A stretch of 64,000 nt of DNA from Takifugu bimaculatus (lineage: Eukaryota > Chordata > Actinopteri > Tetraodontiformes > Tetraodontidae): assembly GCA_004026145.2 (NCBI GenBank), contig CP034995.1:355001-419000 (forward strand), written 5' to 3'. The position numbers and the translations under genes were made by a program. Under the pieces are notes generated by a model. It made no database searches, had not been told where the DNA came from, and saw only the letters and a list, made by a program, of their open reading frames with translations. Positions 13,801 to 23,587 of the stretch are shown here, one piece after another. The number at the start of each line of letters is the position of its first letter. The stretch's first letter is position 1.

Positions 13801-14640
13801 ACTATATAAAAATAGATTTCATTATAAAGTTAGCAAAACTCAAAGTTAAAACACTAAACATTTTCATTCTCTGAAGAGTCTCAAGTCAGATTGTGGCGAC
13901 ATCTGTTCTAATCCTTCTAAACATGATGTTGTGTGTGTGTGGGTGTGTGGGTGTGTGTGTGTGTGTGTCCAGGGCTGGTCAGCGCATTCCCCATGTTCGG
14001 CTCTTCGTTCTTCTACATCCACAGCAGCAGCTCCACCACCTTCTACGCTCCCACTATTCTCGCTGTCAATCAACATGGCCTCCACTTCCTGCACAAAAAC
14101 ACACATGTAAAGATGCAAACACACAAACACACACAGGTTTTAATGTGTGTGTATCTCCCAGTGTGTCTTTGTGTGTAAACACTGATAGATTTTAGCTGAG
14201 TTCCCTAACTGGTACAATAATTGTATGGTTGCAAGTACATTTTTCCTTTTACTACAGTGTTTTGATCATCCTGAGGGGCTTCGATGTAATGCTCTGTGCT
14301 GCAGGAGCTGATGTCAGTGGTCCCCCTGGTGGAGGTGCAGTCCAGTCGCACCCAGAGGCCTTCCACAGGAACCAGTTACCCATATGTTGACCTTACTCTG
14401 GGGGACATGAATACACAGCGGGTGGTTCAGCTGCAGCTGGAGCAGGTATCAGACAAAATCAAACAGGAAATGCTGCTCTGAGGACAGATATTTTTTTTCC
14501 AGTGGAGTTCAATGGAGCATGTTTGTCCTCGTCCACAGGGCCTGGAGCTGTGTCGAGTCATCGCCATGCAGGTGGAAAACATGATGTTCGCGCGGGAAAA
14601 AAGACTCACCCTGCCACCCAGTGAAATCACCATGCTATAA
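355..14640 (+). CDS. myo15a: unconventional myosin XV, tail half (MyTH4-SH3-MyTH4-FERM), 5' end outside window
   Basis: Actin-based motor of hair-cell stereocilia tips that delivers whirlin/EPS8 cargo; only the tail is in the window. I phased 44 exons (4953 nt, 1650 codons plus stop): 355-387, 460-541, 654-784, 923-1018, 1646-1774, 1860-1966, 2097-2275, 2351-2423, 2503-2694, 3205-3278, 3360-3433, 4196-4298, 4693-4761, 4853-4917, 5004-5459, 5658-5730, 5814-5909, 6044-6104, 6409-6502, 6589-6706, 7317-7432, 7515-7574, 7764-7839, 7942-8057, 8145-8263, 8609-8750, 8873-8984, 9076-9150, 9717-9922, 9987-10105, 10300-10369, 10496-10568, 10830-10903, 10998-11080, 11194-11324, 11405-11499, 11615-11692, 11775-11871, 12505-12665, 12731-12864, 13315-13448, 13973-14106, 14305-14445, 14539-14640. 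First MyTH4 about 650-2700, Pro-rich linker 4.2-6.7 kb, SH3 about 8.9-9.9 kb, second MyTH4 from about 10 kb, FERM to the end. The protein ends Glu-Ile-Thr-Met-Leu, a class I PDZ ligand as in mammalian MYO15A (Ile-Thr-Leu-Leu). Linker exon boundaries are the least certain. Confidence 0.93.
1120..1420 (+). mobile_element. non-LTR retrotransposon 3'-end remnant in a myo15a intron
   Basis: A degenerate reading frame around 1180-1420 encodes a string typical of the C-terminus of teleost LINE reverse-transcriptase ORFs: a Leu-rich start, 'RIEKLMWFGCLVRKP', then 'GRRPQGRPRSRWRDY'. It is followed directly by a (GGAT)n tract, the usual 3' tail of such elements. The copy lies between myo15a exons ending at 1018 and starting at 1646 and is 5'-truncated. 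Family assignment by eye only. Confidence 0.75.
1418..1535. repeat. (GGAT)n / (GATA)n microsatellite tail
   Basis: Imperfect then near-perfect ATGG tetranucleotide repeat with interspersed GATA units at the 3' end of the LINE remnant. Probably length-polymorphic. Confidence 0.95.
1577..1625. repeat. perfect 24-bp inverted repeat with 1-nt centre
   Basis: Left arm 1577-1600 and right arm 1602-1625 are exact reverse complements around a single A at 1601. The palindrome ends 20 nt before the acceptor-flanked start of a myo15a exon (1646), so an intronic RNA hairpin would sit in the acceptor/branch region. Confidence 0.95.
10147..10207. repeat. perfect 24-bp inverted repeat, 13-nt spacer
   Basis: Left arm 10147-10170 and right arm 10184-10207 are exact reverse complements. 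It lies in the myo15a intron between exons ending at 10105 and starting at 10300. AT-rich and unrelated in sequence to the palindrome at 1577. It could be a self-complementary MITE remnant. Confidence 0.93.
10785..10826. repeat. (TG)n followed by (CGTG)n microsatellite beside a splice acceptor
   Basis: The TG run passes into CGTG repeats and stops four bases before a myo15a exon that starts at 10830. The repeat takes the place of the normal polypyrimidine tract, so repeat length may affect splicing. Confidence 0.9.
13930..13970. repeat. (TG)n microsatellite abutting a myo15a acceptor
   Basis: GT-rich run that ends at the CCAG acceptor of the exon beginning at 13973. A short (CA)n run also follows this exon at about 14115-14135. 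Confidence 0.9.
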
Positions 14641-16830
14641 CATTTAATTGTGCTTAACTGTACGCCCAATAATGTAAAAAAAAAAAAATGCCCACGTTGG
14701 ACACAAACACATTAAGCCTACCTCTCCTTATGTTCAAGTGTGCCTCACACACATATGTATAAGTATAGATGAGCCTCCCTTTTTACTTCCATTTATTTTC
14801 ATTTTCAGGTGCAGTGAAAAGTCCTTAAACTCTTTTTTTGTCACCTCAGTACCTTTTCAATTGTAATGTAAATGTAAATAGTTTTACAGGATTACATGTT
14901 TTCATCTGCGCTAAGGCTACTAATTACGGTAACTAGAAGATGTGTCATGGGCCATGCACCTTGTCATCATAAATTTTTGTAAATGATGATGATAACATCC
15001 TTTTTTAATATTTTTTCTAATGATATTGTTGAATACAATACTGTATGTGGTGTAAAAATGTGGTTCAACTTTATTTTTTACAAAAAGTACTGAAATAAAT
15101 CTAGAGACAAAGAGGGTTTCTGAAGAAGTCAACAGGGTTCAAATATTAGTTTGTAAATATCACTTTTAAATATGGTTCCTAAATGGGCCTATACGTTATA
15201 GTTTTAGATTATTTACAACTAGTACCGGTAGTAGTTTTCTGACAAATCTGTTTTTTTTTTTGACGAATCTGTTTTTCATTTTTCATAGGAAATTATATTG
15301 TTTGTATCCATTTAAATGAATTAATTTATTACTATATATAGTAATATTATACTGTATTTTATATATATACATTTATTTGTGTGTGTGTGTATATATATAC
15401 ATAATACAGTACCTTACATTAGATTATGTTGGATTTTTGTCATGGTTATCAATATCAACTACAACAGTGATGATGATGATGATGATAATAATAATAAAGA
15501 TTAAAATATTGTTATTATTATCATGATTTTTATATTTTATTTCAATTTATCTTGTAAATGGGTTTTAACAACATACGGTATATGGAAACGGGGAGGCTGC
15601 ACAGCACAGAAGCTGCACAAGGTGAGAAAAGGGAAATTTGACCTGTACACATGACCACAATTAGCATTTACAGTACAGGTTTAAGCTGTCTGGGTGAGAG
15701 TGAAATGTAAAGAGGATCCTTCCTGCTCTGGCCTGCAAGCCTCTTGGAAAACCTTCAGTCCAAGGTTACGCTTAGGAATGGTCATGAGTGCTGAAATATA
15801 ACAGTTTTTCCCAGATGACTAAAATAAATAAATAAATTTACAGCCACCTGAGTCAGTGTTGGGCACAAATGGGTGATTTTTAAATAGGTTAACACCCTGA
15901 CACATGTTTAGACGTATATACTGTACATACACATGTTTCCCTTTTGAAAAAAAGATTAAAATAAATCAGTAAACACTAGCATAATTGCATAAAAATACTA
16001 GAAAATTAAAGAAAAACCGATAAAACTCATTTTATTTTAATTTAAGATACCGAAAATAGTGAAAATGTAGCTATCCAAGCCGTAGTTTTTGCCGCTGTTA
16101 TGGCCCACTCATGAGGTCCACAAAGAAAGAGGAAGACACGCTGACCAGTTTAACCCTTTATTTCTTAAACCAAAAAGAAAACACCCAACAAAGGAATATG
16201 GCAGGTGAGGGTGAAAATCAGGGGTGTGAGCAAGTGCCTGGATGAAGTGAGTGAAGGGGTAAAGTATGCTGTAGGTGTCAAATCCAATAATTCACCAAGA
16301 GGCAAAGCAACTGGGGACATCAGGTGGAGGTAGGATCGGGTGGAGCTTTATAACCTGCAGATAACTGGTGAGGTGCTCCAATTAGGTTAGCTCCACCCTG
16401 CTGAAACCTGTGAACCACAGACAGCACACAGCAAGACAACCCCACCACTCAGGGGCCGTCACAGTCCGGTCAACCACTGACAAGCCCAGAAATCTATACT
16501 CATGTCACCATGAGTCCAGTTAAAGTGACATTTGTTGGGTTCTGGGAGGTTGGTTACGGTTTTCTTCCTGTAGGGGGCGGGATGGAGCTTCTCCCCTGCC
16601 GCAGCTGGAGCCGCAGGCAGACTCACCTGTGGCCTATCAGTAGTCTAGTCCCCTATTTAAAGACTGTACTCCTGTTTGCCAGTGTTGGGATGTTTTGATG
16701 TTTCTGTCCAAAAACCTGATTCATTAGTTTTACTCCACATAGATGTCTGTTTTACATTATGTGAGCACATACACAGAACCAGTCTGGGACACTTTATGGT
16801 CCATGATTAGATGTGTTCAGTTTCTTTACA
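14641..16830. other. myo15a 3' UTR and AT-rich intergenic DNA
   Basis: Holds the presumed myo15a 3' UTR, with AATAAA at 15094-15099. AT-rich DNA follows, with a TATA/GTGT run about 15355-15410 and a (GAT)n/(AAT)n run about 15465-15500. I see no convincing exon, including none that would supply the missing upstream part of the eIF4G-like fragment. Confidence 0.7.
15094..15099 (+). terminator. probable myo15a polyadenylation signal
   Basis: AATAAA about 450 nt downstream of the myo15a stop codon; the first canonical hexamer on the + strand after the stop. Confidence 0.6.
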
Positions 16831-16860
16831 GTGGTGTGAAGACAGTGTTTGTGTTGTCAG

Positions 16861-17240
16861 GTGGGGTTCATACGCTGAGAACCTATGAGCTGCTCCAGAG
16901 AGTGAGCCTGTACATCAAGGATGACCATAAGCAGCTGGTGGTCCACATAGACCAACCTGATGGTGAGTGTCCCATCTATCCACCTCAACAGTCATGGCTT
17001 TGTTCTTTTTAACTTTGAACTACAAATTCAGAAGCCAGTGGTTTTTCTATTTACTTATTCCTGTGATTTTTGTTGGTGTGTGTCCGTGTAGGTCTGCTGT
17101 GGATGTTTTTTGATGTGCTGTTGGATGAAGAAGTCATCCAGGATGAGACTTTCTTCAAATGGAAGTCGTCCACAGTCTCTGTAATATCCGTCCGCAACTT
17201 CTTCACCTGGCTCCAAGAGGCTAACAGACGGATAAACTGA
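16861..17240 (+). pseudogene. orphan eIF4G C-terminal W2-domain fragment
   Basis: Two spliced exons, 16861-16962 and 17092-17240, join in phase (Gly split G|GT) and end with a stop. The protein contains 'LVVHIDQPDG', 'LLWMFFDVLLDEEVI', 'FFKWKSS' and 'SVRNFFTWLQEA'. These align with the last roughly 75 residues of eIF4G1/eIF4G3, the W2/HEAT domain that binds MNK kinases. An intron is kept and AATAAA follows at 17312-17317, so this is not a processed retrocopy. The rest of eIF4G (PABP, eIF4E and MIF4G regions) is absent from the preceding 2 kb. The acceptor could instead be at 16830. It is either a decayed duplicate or the last exons of a small eIF4G-like gene. Domain identity is firm; whether it is functional is not known. 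Confidence 0.75.
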
Positions 17241-17639
17241 ACTTATGGAGCAAAAAAAAAATTGTTTTTAAAAAAAAAATCTGCATTACTTCATTATCAG
17301 TAATATCTTTGAATAAAATTCAATTTATTTCCAAATACAAGTCCTTAAATATCATTTATGTTTTAGTGAAATTGGGTAATGTAGTCTCGACTGGCACCAT
17401 TTATCCTGATGTGATAATCACGTTTTACTTTATAAAGGAGTTTTGGTTTATTGAGGTGGAATGTTCAAGACTGTTATAAACATTTATACTAAAACTGCCT
17501 AAAAAGCACAATCTCTAACAAGTATTAATCGTTTATAATGGTTAATGATAAAAGTGCTATATAAAGTAAAACAGATTCTGATATTTTGAGCGTATTTCTT
17601 ATATTTGTTCTCTTAGTAATACTAAAACTGCCGTAAAAA

Positions 17640-17670
17640 TCCCATTACACTCAAGCTTGATGTAATGGGA
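17640..17670. repeat. short near-perfect palindrome
   Basis: Ten-base arms (TCCCATTACA and its reverse complement) flank an internal 10-bp palindrome centred on AAGCTT, with one bulged C. It lies in the intergenic region downstream of the eIF4G-like fragment. Function unknown. Confidence 0.8.
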
Positions 17671-17856
17671 TAGAAATGGGGGATTCAATTTCTTCACTTG
17701 GGCCACAATGTGGCATTGCTCATACATAATATTAGAAATGTAAACTCAAAACATGTAAAAAATAGTGTTTGTGTATAGTAATCCATACAATTACAAGTGT
17801 GCGTGTGCGTGTGTGTGTGTGTGCCAAAATGGGTTTATTGAGTCGTCCTTCCAGAC

Positions 17857-17888
17857 CACGTGACCGCGCGGGTCGCTGCGCATGCGCA
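17857..17888 (+). promoter_or_regulatory. alkbh5 promoter: E-box plus NRF1 palindrome
   Basis: CACGTG (17857-17862, in CACGTGAC context) is followed by the 12-bp palindrome TGCGCATGCGCA (17877-17888), a textbook NRF1 site. Both lie in a CpG-rich stretch about 600 nt upstream of the alkbh5 start codon, where a housekeeping TSS is expected. Binding is inferred from motif only. Confidence 0.7.
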
Positions 17889-18492
17889 AACCTCCAGTAG
17901 GTTACACGCGTTTATTTTCAGTCTTTCGGTAGGGGACGCGTAGTGACTGTAAACTGTGGGTGGTTGGGTCTTCCTCTGGTATTACGATGTTTTCTCCTCC
18001 GACGCCGGAGGAAAAAACTGACCGTTGTGTCCGGAAGACGGAGTTTTCGGGATTCGGCCGTGACATGTGAAATGTTGCTGCGTGCTTTGTCGGTGTCCGC
18101 AGTGGGCTGACTAAACCAGGTTAGCTTAGCAACTAGCCAGGCACATCGGGTAGCTATCGTTAGCTTTTCATTCTACAGTGCGTGTTTCTATATTTTAAGG
18201 CCGTTTGTTTAAACTCTGTGCTTTCGAAAACCCACAATAATATCAATAATATTAACCAATCTCTTTATCAGAGTGATATTTATTTGGCTGGAGCGACTTG
18301 GGGGACGTTAGATAGCTGCGTGTGGATGCTGGGCTATGCCGCGAATGATTTAGAAAAGATTTATTTTGATACCTATTGCGCTCAGATTAGTCACACTAAG
18401 AAAAACTTTGTGGAAATGCACTGCTGACATGCGCTAACGGTTAGGCTAGAAAGTCGCAACACACAAGAAGTATTGTTTAGGTTTTGGCTGAC

Positions 18493-20706
18493 ATGGCATC
18501 GAGCGGATACTTTGACCTGAGGGAGAAACTGAAATCCACCACTCCGCACAGAGATGAGAGGAAAAGCAAATACGTGGACAGCGCAAAAAACGGCAGTGGA
18601 AAGGGCCAGAAACGCAAGTTCCGAGAGTCCGACGGCGATGACTACGAGCACAGCGACGACAGCGTGGATCTCAGGGAGCAGGAGGCCCGCCTGGTGAGGG
18701 ACAGCATCCTGCAGAAGAGCATCTTCTCACCGGAGCAGTGCGCCGCCATCGAGGAGAAGATCGACGAGGTGGTTGCCCAAGCAGAGGCTGGACTTTACCG
18801 TGAGCATACCGTGGACAGGGCACCCCTCCGCAACAAGTACTTCTTCGGGGAGGGCTACACGTATGGGTCCCAGTTGGAGAAGCGTGGACCCGGTCAGGAG
18901 AGGCTGTACCGCAAAGGAGAAGTTGATGAGATCCCGAACTGGGTGCATGAACTGGTGATCAAGCCTCTTGTTTCCAATGGAGTGGTCCCGGATGGTTTTG
19001 TAAACAGCGCAGTCATCAATGATTATCAGCCCGGCGGCTGCATCGTGTCTCACGTCGATCCGCTGCACATCTTTGCAAGACCCATCGTCTCGGTGTCCTT
19101 CTTCAGCGACAGCGCTCTTTGCTTCGGGTGCCGCTTTCAGTTCAAACCCATCCGCGTGTCGGAGCCTGTGTTTGTCCTGCCCGTTAGAAGAGGGAGCGTG
19201 ACAGTCCTCAGGTGACCGGCTGCATCTTTTGCAATGATATTGCGTAAACTTGTGTTTTTAATGTTGCTTTTGTGGACTAAAGGTCTTTTCTCTTTGCTAG
19301 TGGCTATGCTGCTGATGACATCACCCACTGCATCAGACCACAGGACATCAAGGAGCGTCGTGCAGTCATAATCCTCAGAAAGTGGGTTGGCGCACGTTCG
19401 GGTGTCTCACGTGATGTTGCGCTCTTTTGCCTCTGCTTGATTTTTGTTGTCATTTTGCAGAACCAGACCCGATGCTCCTCGGCTGGACTCACCTGACCAC
19501 TGCTTGAGCTCATCTGCAGAAAGACCAGCTCCTCTGAAAGCCAAGCGATCTTATCGCAGAGCAGACCCGGATGCTGCTCACAGGTCTGCCAGGAGACGCA
19601 GTATATATTCAAGTTTAACAGGAAATGATCAGTGTCACACGATCGTAATTCAGTCACTTCCATATCACTGGTCTTTTGTGATGAGTAGAAGGCCGACGAA
19701 GTCTGAATTCACTTGCGTTCGACTGGGTTTAAAAATGGATGCTTGTGACCTTAAATCCAAATGATGAGTTAGTCATCTTAAACTTGGTGCTTAGTAAGCT
19801 TCAGGTGCCAGATTTCTTTAAACCTTACCCGGCTGGATTAAATGCCGGTAAACCTACAAGTCAGAGCATATTATTTACACATGATCATTTTCTATTTGAA
19901 ATTATCGAGGGTGGCTCCCCACCAGACGGAGACCTTTAATCGAGCCAGCTGGGCCGAGCATCAATTTGTACACAGCCCCACTTGTGTCAGGTCTGGGTTA
20001 TTAGAAAACCAGTGAACTGGTGATGGCCTTTAAAGACCTGCACCCTTTCATATCAATCTGAAGGCGACCTGACATGTCCTGTCCCACGCTTGAATTAGCA
20101 GCTTGGTCACTGTTGCGTAGAAGTCACCGTTGCAATCTCGCAGGGTCACACCTCATAATATTTCTGTCACTTTTTAACATGGCCCAGCTCTACAAATCCA
20201 TCTGTGGAAAAAAAGACATTTAATTTAAATTGGCGTCACTTGAAGTTTGAGCTGCGCTGCATGAAAAATGATTTTGAAACTGCGTCAGCGGTGTCACAGT
20301 GATCAACGGCTCAGTTATGTCAGACCTAACAGTAATTTAATCTGTGCTGCAGCCTTTTGAAAACAGATGGTTCTTCTTTCTGTTTAGACTTTTGATCACA
20401 TGTAACTGAACTGCAACTGTGGCCCCCAGTAATGTTTCTCTTTGTTTAAAGAGGGTCTAAAGTTGAAAACCAAGGGTTCTTTTCAGGTGATGTACAATAA
20501 AAAAAAATTGCAGAATATTTACAGCTCCATTTTCCTCCATTAGGCCAAGAGTTCTAGAGATGGACAAAGAAGAGAACAGACACCCGTCAATGTCCCATCA
20601 ACACCAACGCCACAGCATCGGCTCAGAGAACTACCGGAGGCGGGGTCAAGCGTCTGACAAACACCAGGATAGTTCAGGACGCAAAGTGAAAATGAGACGC
20701 CATTGA
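18493..20706 (+). CDS. alkbh5: RNA N6-methyladenosine demethylase ALKBH5
   Basis: Nuclear Fe(II)/2-oxoglutarate dioxygenase that removes m6A from mRNA. Four exons, 18493-19211, 19301-19381, 19461-19583 and 20544-20706, give 361 residues in perfect phase. ATG at 18493 gives 'MASSGYFDLREKLKS', like the human N-terminus. Metal ligands are visible at His187 and Asp189 ('SHVDPLHIF') and His249 ('DITHCIRPQD'). The 2OG-binding Arg260 and the Cys213/Cys250 pair equal human H204, D206, H266, R277 and C230/C267, each offset by 17. The human Ala-rich N-terminal stretch is missing and replaced by an acidic/Lys-rich segment, so the protein is shorter than human (394). The C-terminus ends in a basic 'KVKMRRH' as in human. 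Confidence 0.97.
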
Positions 20707-22150
20707 GCACCTTTCTGTAATAATTCTACACACTAAAACCTGTTCTTTTATGTATATTCTAACTCTTTGGACCAGTAATTTTGCTTACCCAACATCCATT
20801 CTGGTACAATAGCACAGTGATCTGATTTTGATATGTGTGGGTTATTTCAAGTTCATATTTGATTCTGGCGAATGAATTTGGTATCTGCAGCACTAGAGAC
20901 TCAATGGTCAGGCTCCTGGAGGTCAACCTGTTTAGGTTCTCTAGTCATGTTTTATTTCTCTGTACCTAGTTTTTTGAAAATGGCAAATACTTTTTGTAAC
21001 TGAGATGTACAGATTGCAAAAGGACTGATGTATGTAGGGATTTGTACAAAAGGAAACAAGCTGTAATCTAACTTCTTATAGTGTACAATGTTTGTATAGT
21101 CCTTGATTGAGGGGAACTTTTGTGCAGAATGAAAAATTTTGGGTTTTTTGCACCTACTACTTTGACCCCTGCCTTTCCTGTTCCATCCCAAATCTGGCCC
21201 CTCACAGTTAAAGCAGAGGACTCTGGCAGATGCGCTGCTATATGCGGAAGCATTTACCAAACACTTTTTAGAGTCCCAAAAGTGCCCTGCTCCTTACACT
21301 CCTGTCTAAATTTGTTTTATCTTATATAGAGGCAGCCATGTTACTGCTGTTCTGTATTAAATTTATTTCCATTTCACTGTTGTCTGTGTCATTGAGATCT
21401 TTCTTTAAGGAAACAGTCAAGATCTGCGTGGATGTGTGTGTAGAAAAGCAATTTGGTGTCGCAGTTTGCTGCGTAAACAAGGATAGGGTTCCTTACTTCC
21501 CCTTAGTCAGCTCTCTGGCAGAGATACTCAATAGCTCGCTGTTGGGTTAGTCTGGAGTTACACGTGAATAAAAATAACCTGGGTTCAGGGCAGAGACTGG
21601 TTACTAAAAACAGTTTTAATTAGTTCCTGTTTTTCGAGGCTATCACAGTTAAAATGTCAGGAGAAGTTTGAGATCTACCGAGCTGTGGAAGATCTGAAAA
21701 TAATGGAGCATTTCCAATGGCAGCTTTAAAAAAAAAAATCACATTTCTGGCTTTAAAAGTGGCAGCTGTGTGAAATAAAACTAGATTTGTGAGCAGATAT
21801 AGACTCCTGGATACAACATCCCTGACAAGCTTGTTTTTGAGACATGAGTCATGAGACATGAAGACTTATTTTGTATCGCCTTCCTAAATCCAGAGTTCAT
21901 AGTGTGAGACTATCAGACTTTTAATCTTTATATTGACAAACCAAACTCAGCAAGATATTTTAGGCGTATTATTTTAAAAAGATAAAAACTTTTTTTTTTA
22001 TAGAATTTTTTTAGAATAAACTTACTGTTAAGTCAATTTACTTTGTGTTCCAAATGTATGTAATACCTAAATCAATTAAATTTATAGTATAAAGATAATA
22101 AGAGTGAACACAAGCCCAACGATAAAATAACCAAAGTTTTATAAATCATT
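20707..22150 (+). other. alkbh5 3' UTR and intergenic
   Basis: Probable long 3' UTR of alkbh5. Candidate polyadenylation hexamers are ATTAAA near 21356 and AATAAA near 21566. No conserved reading frame seen. Confidence 0.6.
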
Positions 22151-23587
22151 TACGGTACTCTTTTGTGCAGCGTGTCCGGGCGCGTCCTGTGGGGGCGCTA
22201 TACAACCTTCGCATCCAATGCATACCGATAATTAAACAAAAAGAAGATAACGGGCCATCTCTATAGTACAGGTCCTCAATGATAAACTTTAGTTTTATGG
22301 ATTGTCTTTAAAGGATGTTACAAATATCCTTACTAAATACAAATGGTGTTGATTTTCACATTTAGTGGTAAGTATTTTTTTTGAACGTCAAGTTTTAACT
22401 GTCACCTAAGGCTTATGTAGCCGACGAGCTGGTTAGCTCCACTGGCGTTAGCTGGACTTTACACTTGTTCGATTTCCTTTTGTGGCCTTTTAAAAAACCT
22501 ACTGTCTTCGTATAATGGGTAGCTAAATATACGTGTTCATTCAAGTGCAGTTATTTTCTGGCTTTGGGGTAAAGTGCGTTAGAATGACACCTATACTGTT
22601 TTCCAGTTGCAGTAAATGCGTCGTGAGACTGTCATCAGTAAAACACCTTTTCCAGCCCACTAAGATGGAATGATCTGAATTAACTAGTAGAATTACAGTC
22701 TTGTGATTTTAAAATGTTTGAAACGGCCATTTGTTCCACTTGAGCAGTGACCATATTGCAGTGCCCTTGAGTATGAATTTGTTGTAACCAGGAAGACACA
22801 GGCATGGAGCAAGTTTATAAATAGAGCTGGTCTCCTTATTTGACATCCTGCACCCCTGACCAAGGACATGCTGTGTTGTCAAGTAGGCCAGCAAATTATA
22901 TTGGCCTCTTTTAAGTAATGAATGTGTGTATCATAGTGATCTATCTGCTCCAGAACTAATTTCAATGTCACATGTTTATAAAATTAATATTTAGTCTCCA
23001 CGATAACAGCTTATCTTTACCTTTGGTCATTAGTTCTTGTTGATGAGAGAATCCCCCTGCTGACATTCATGTTCTGGTATGTCACAGAAAAGTTGTAATT
23101 CATTAAAATTACTTTCAAATCATTTGAGGCCAAATGATTTTCTCTCATGTTATTGTGGTTGTAAACTAACTGGGATCTTGGTCCTTTTGGTTGACAAGAA
23201 GGCTTACATGAAAAATCCCTTCCCAAATATCCCTGTCTTTAAACTGCCTCTTTCACCACCTTTAAACAATCTCTTACACAACAGAACCAAATCTACAACC
23301 TTCGTGCTAATAAAAATAAGTGTTCTGTTTGTGTTAAACCTCAAACTGTTAATACATGTTGTTTGTGCAAATGTATGATAGCAGAAAAAACTGTTCAGTT
23401 GTTTTATTCTATTTTGTTTTGTGCTTCCTCTTGTGTAAAAATGTCATTTGATTGTGATGGTTCATGAGTTCTAGACCTGATTGAAGCTCCACAGAGAATC
23501 CGTTTTAGTCCTGTCTCATGATATTTTCTTCCCTTATGAATTCATGTATTCTACCTTTGTAAGGCTAAAAGTCAAGTCAAGGAAGCA
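22151..23587 (+). other. mief2 promoter / 5' UTR region
   Basis: A short GC-rich, CpG-containing stretch near 22170-22210 is the likely promoter core of mief2. The rest is AT-rich and would hold a 5' UTR intron. An acceptor-like TTTGTAAG stands about 25 nt before the mief2 ATG. No coding exon found. Confidence 0.45.

Noticed and set aside
16510..16698. A 62-codon open frame upstream of the eIF4G-like exons
   Set aside because: No similarity to any eIF4G region and no splice-phase connection.
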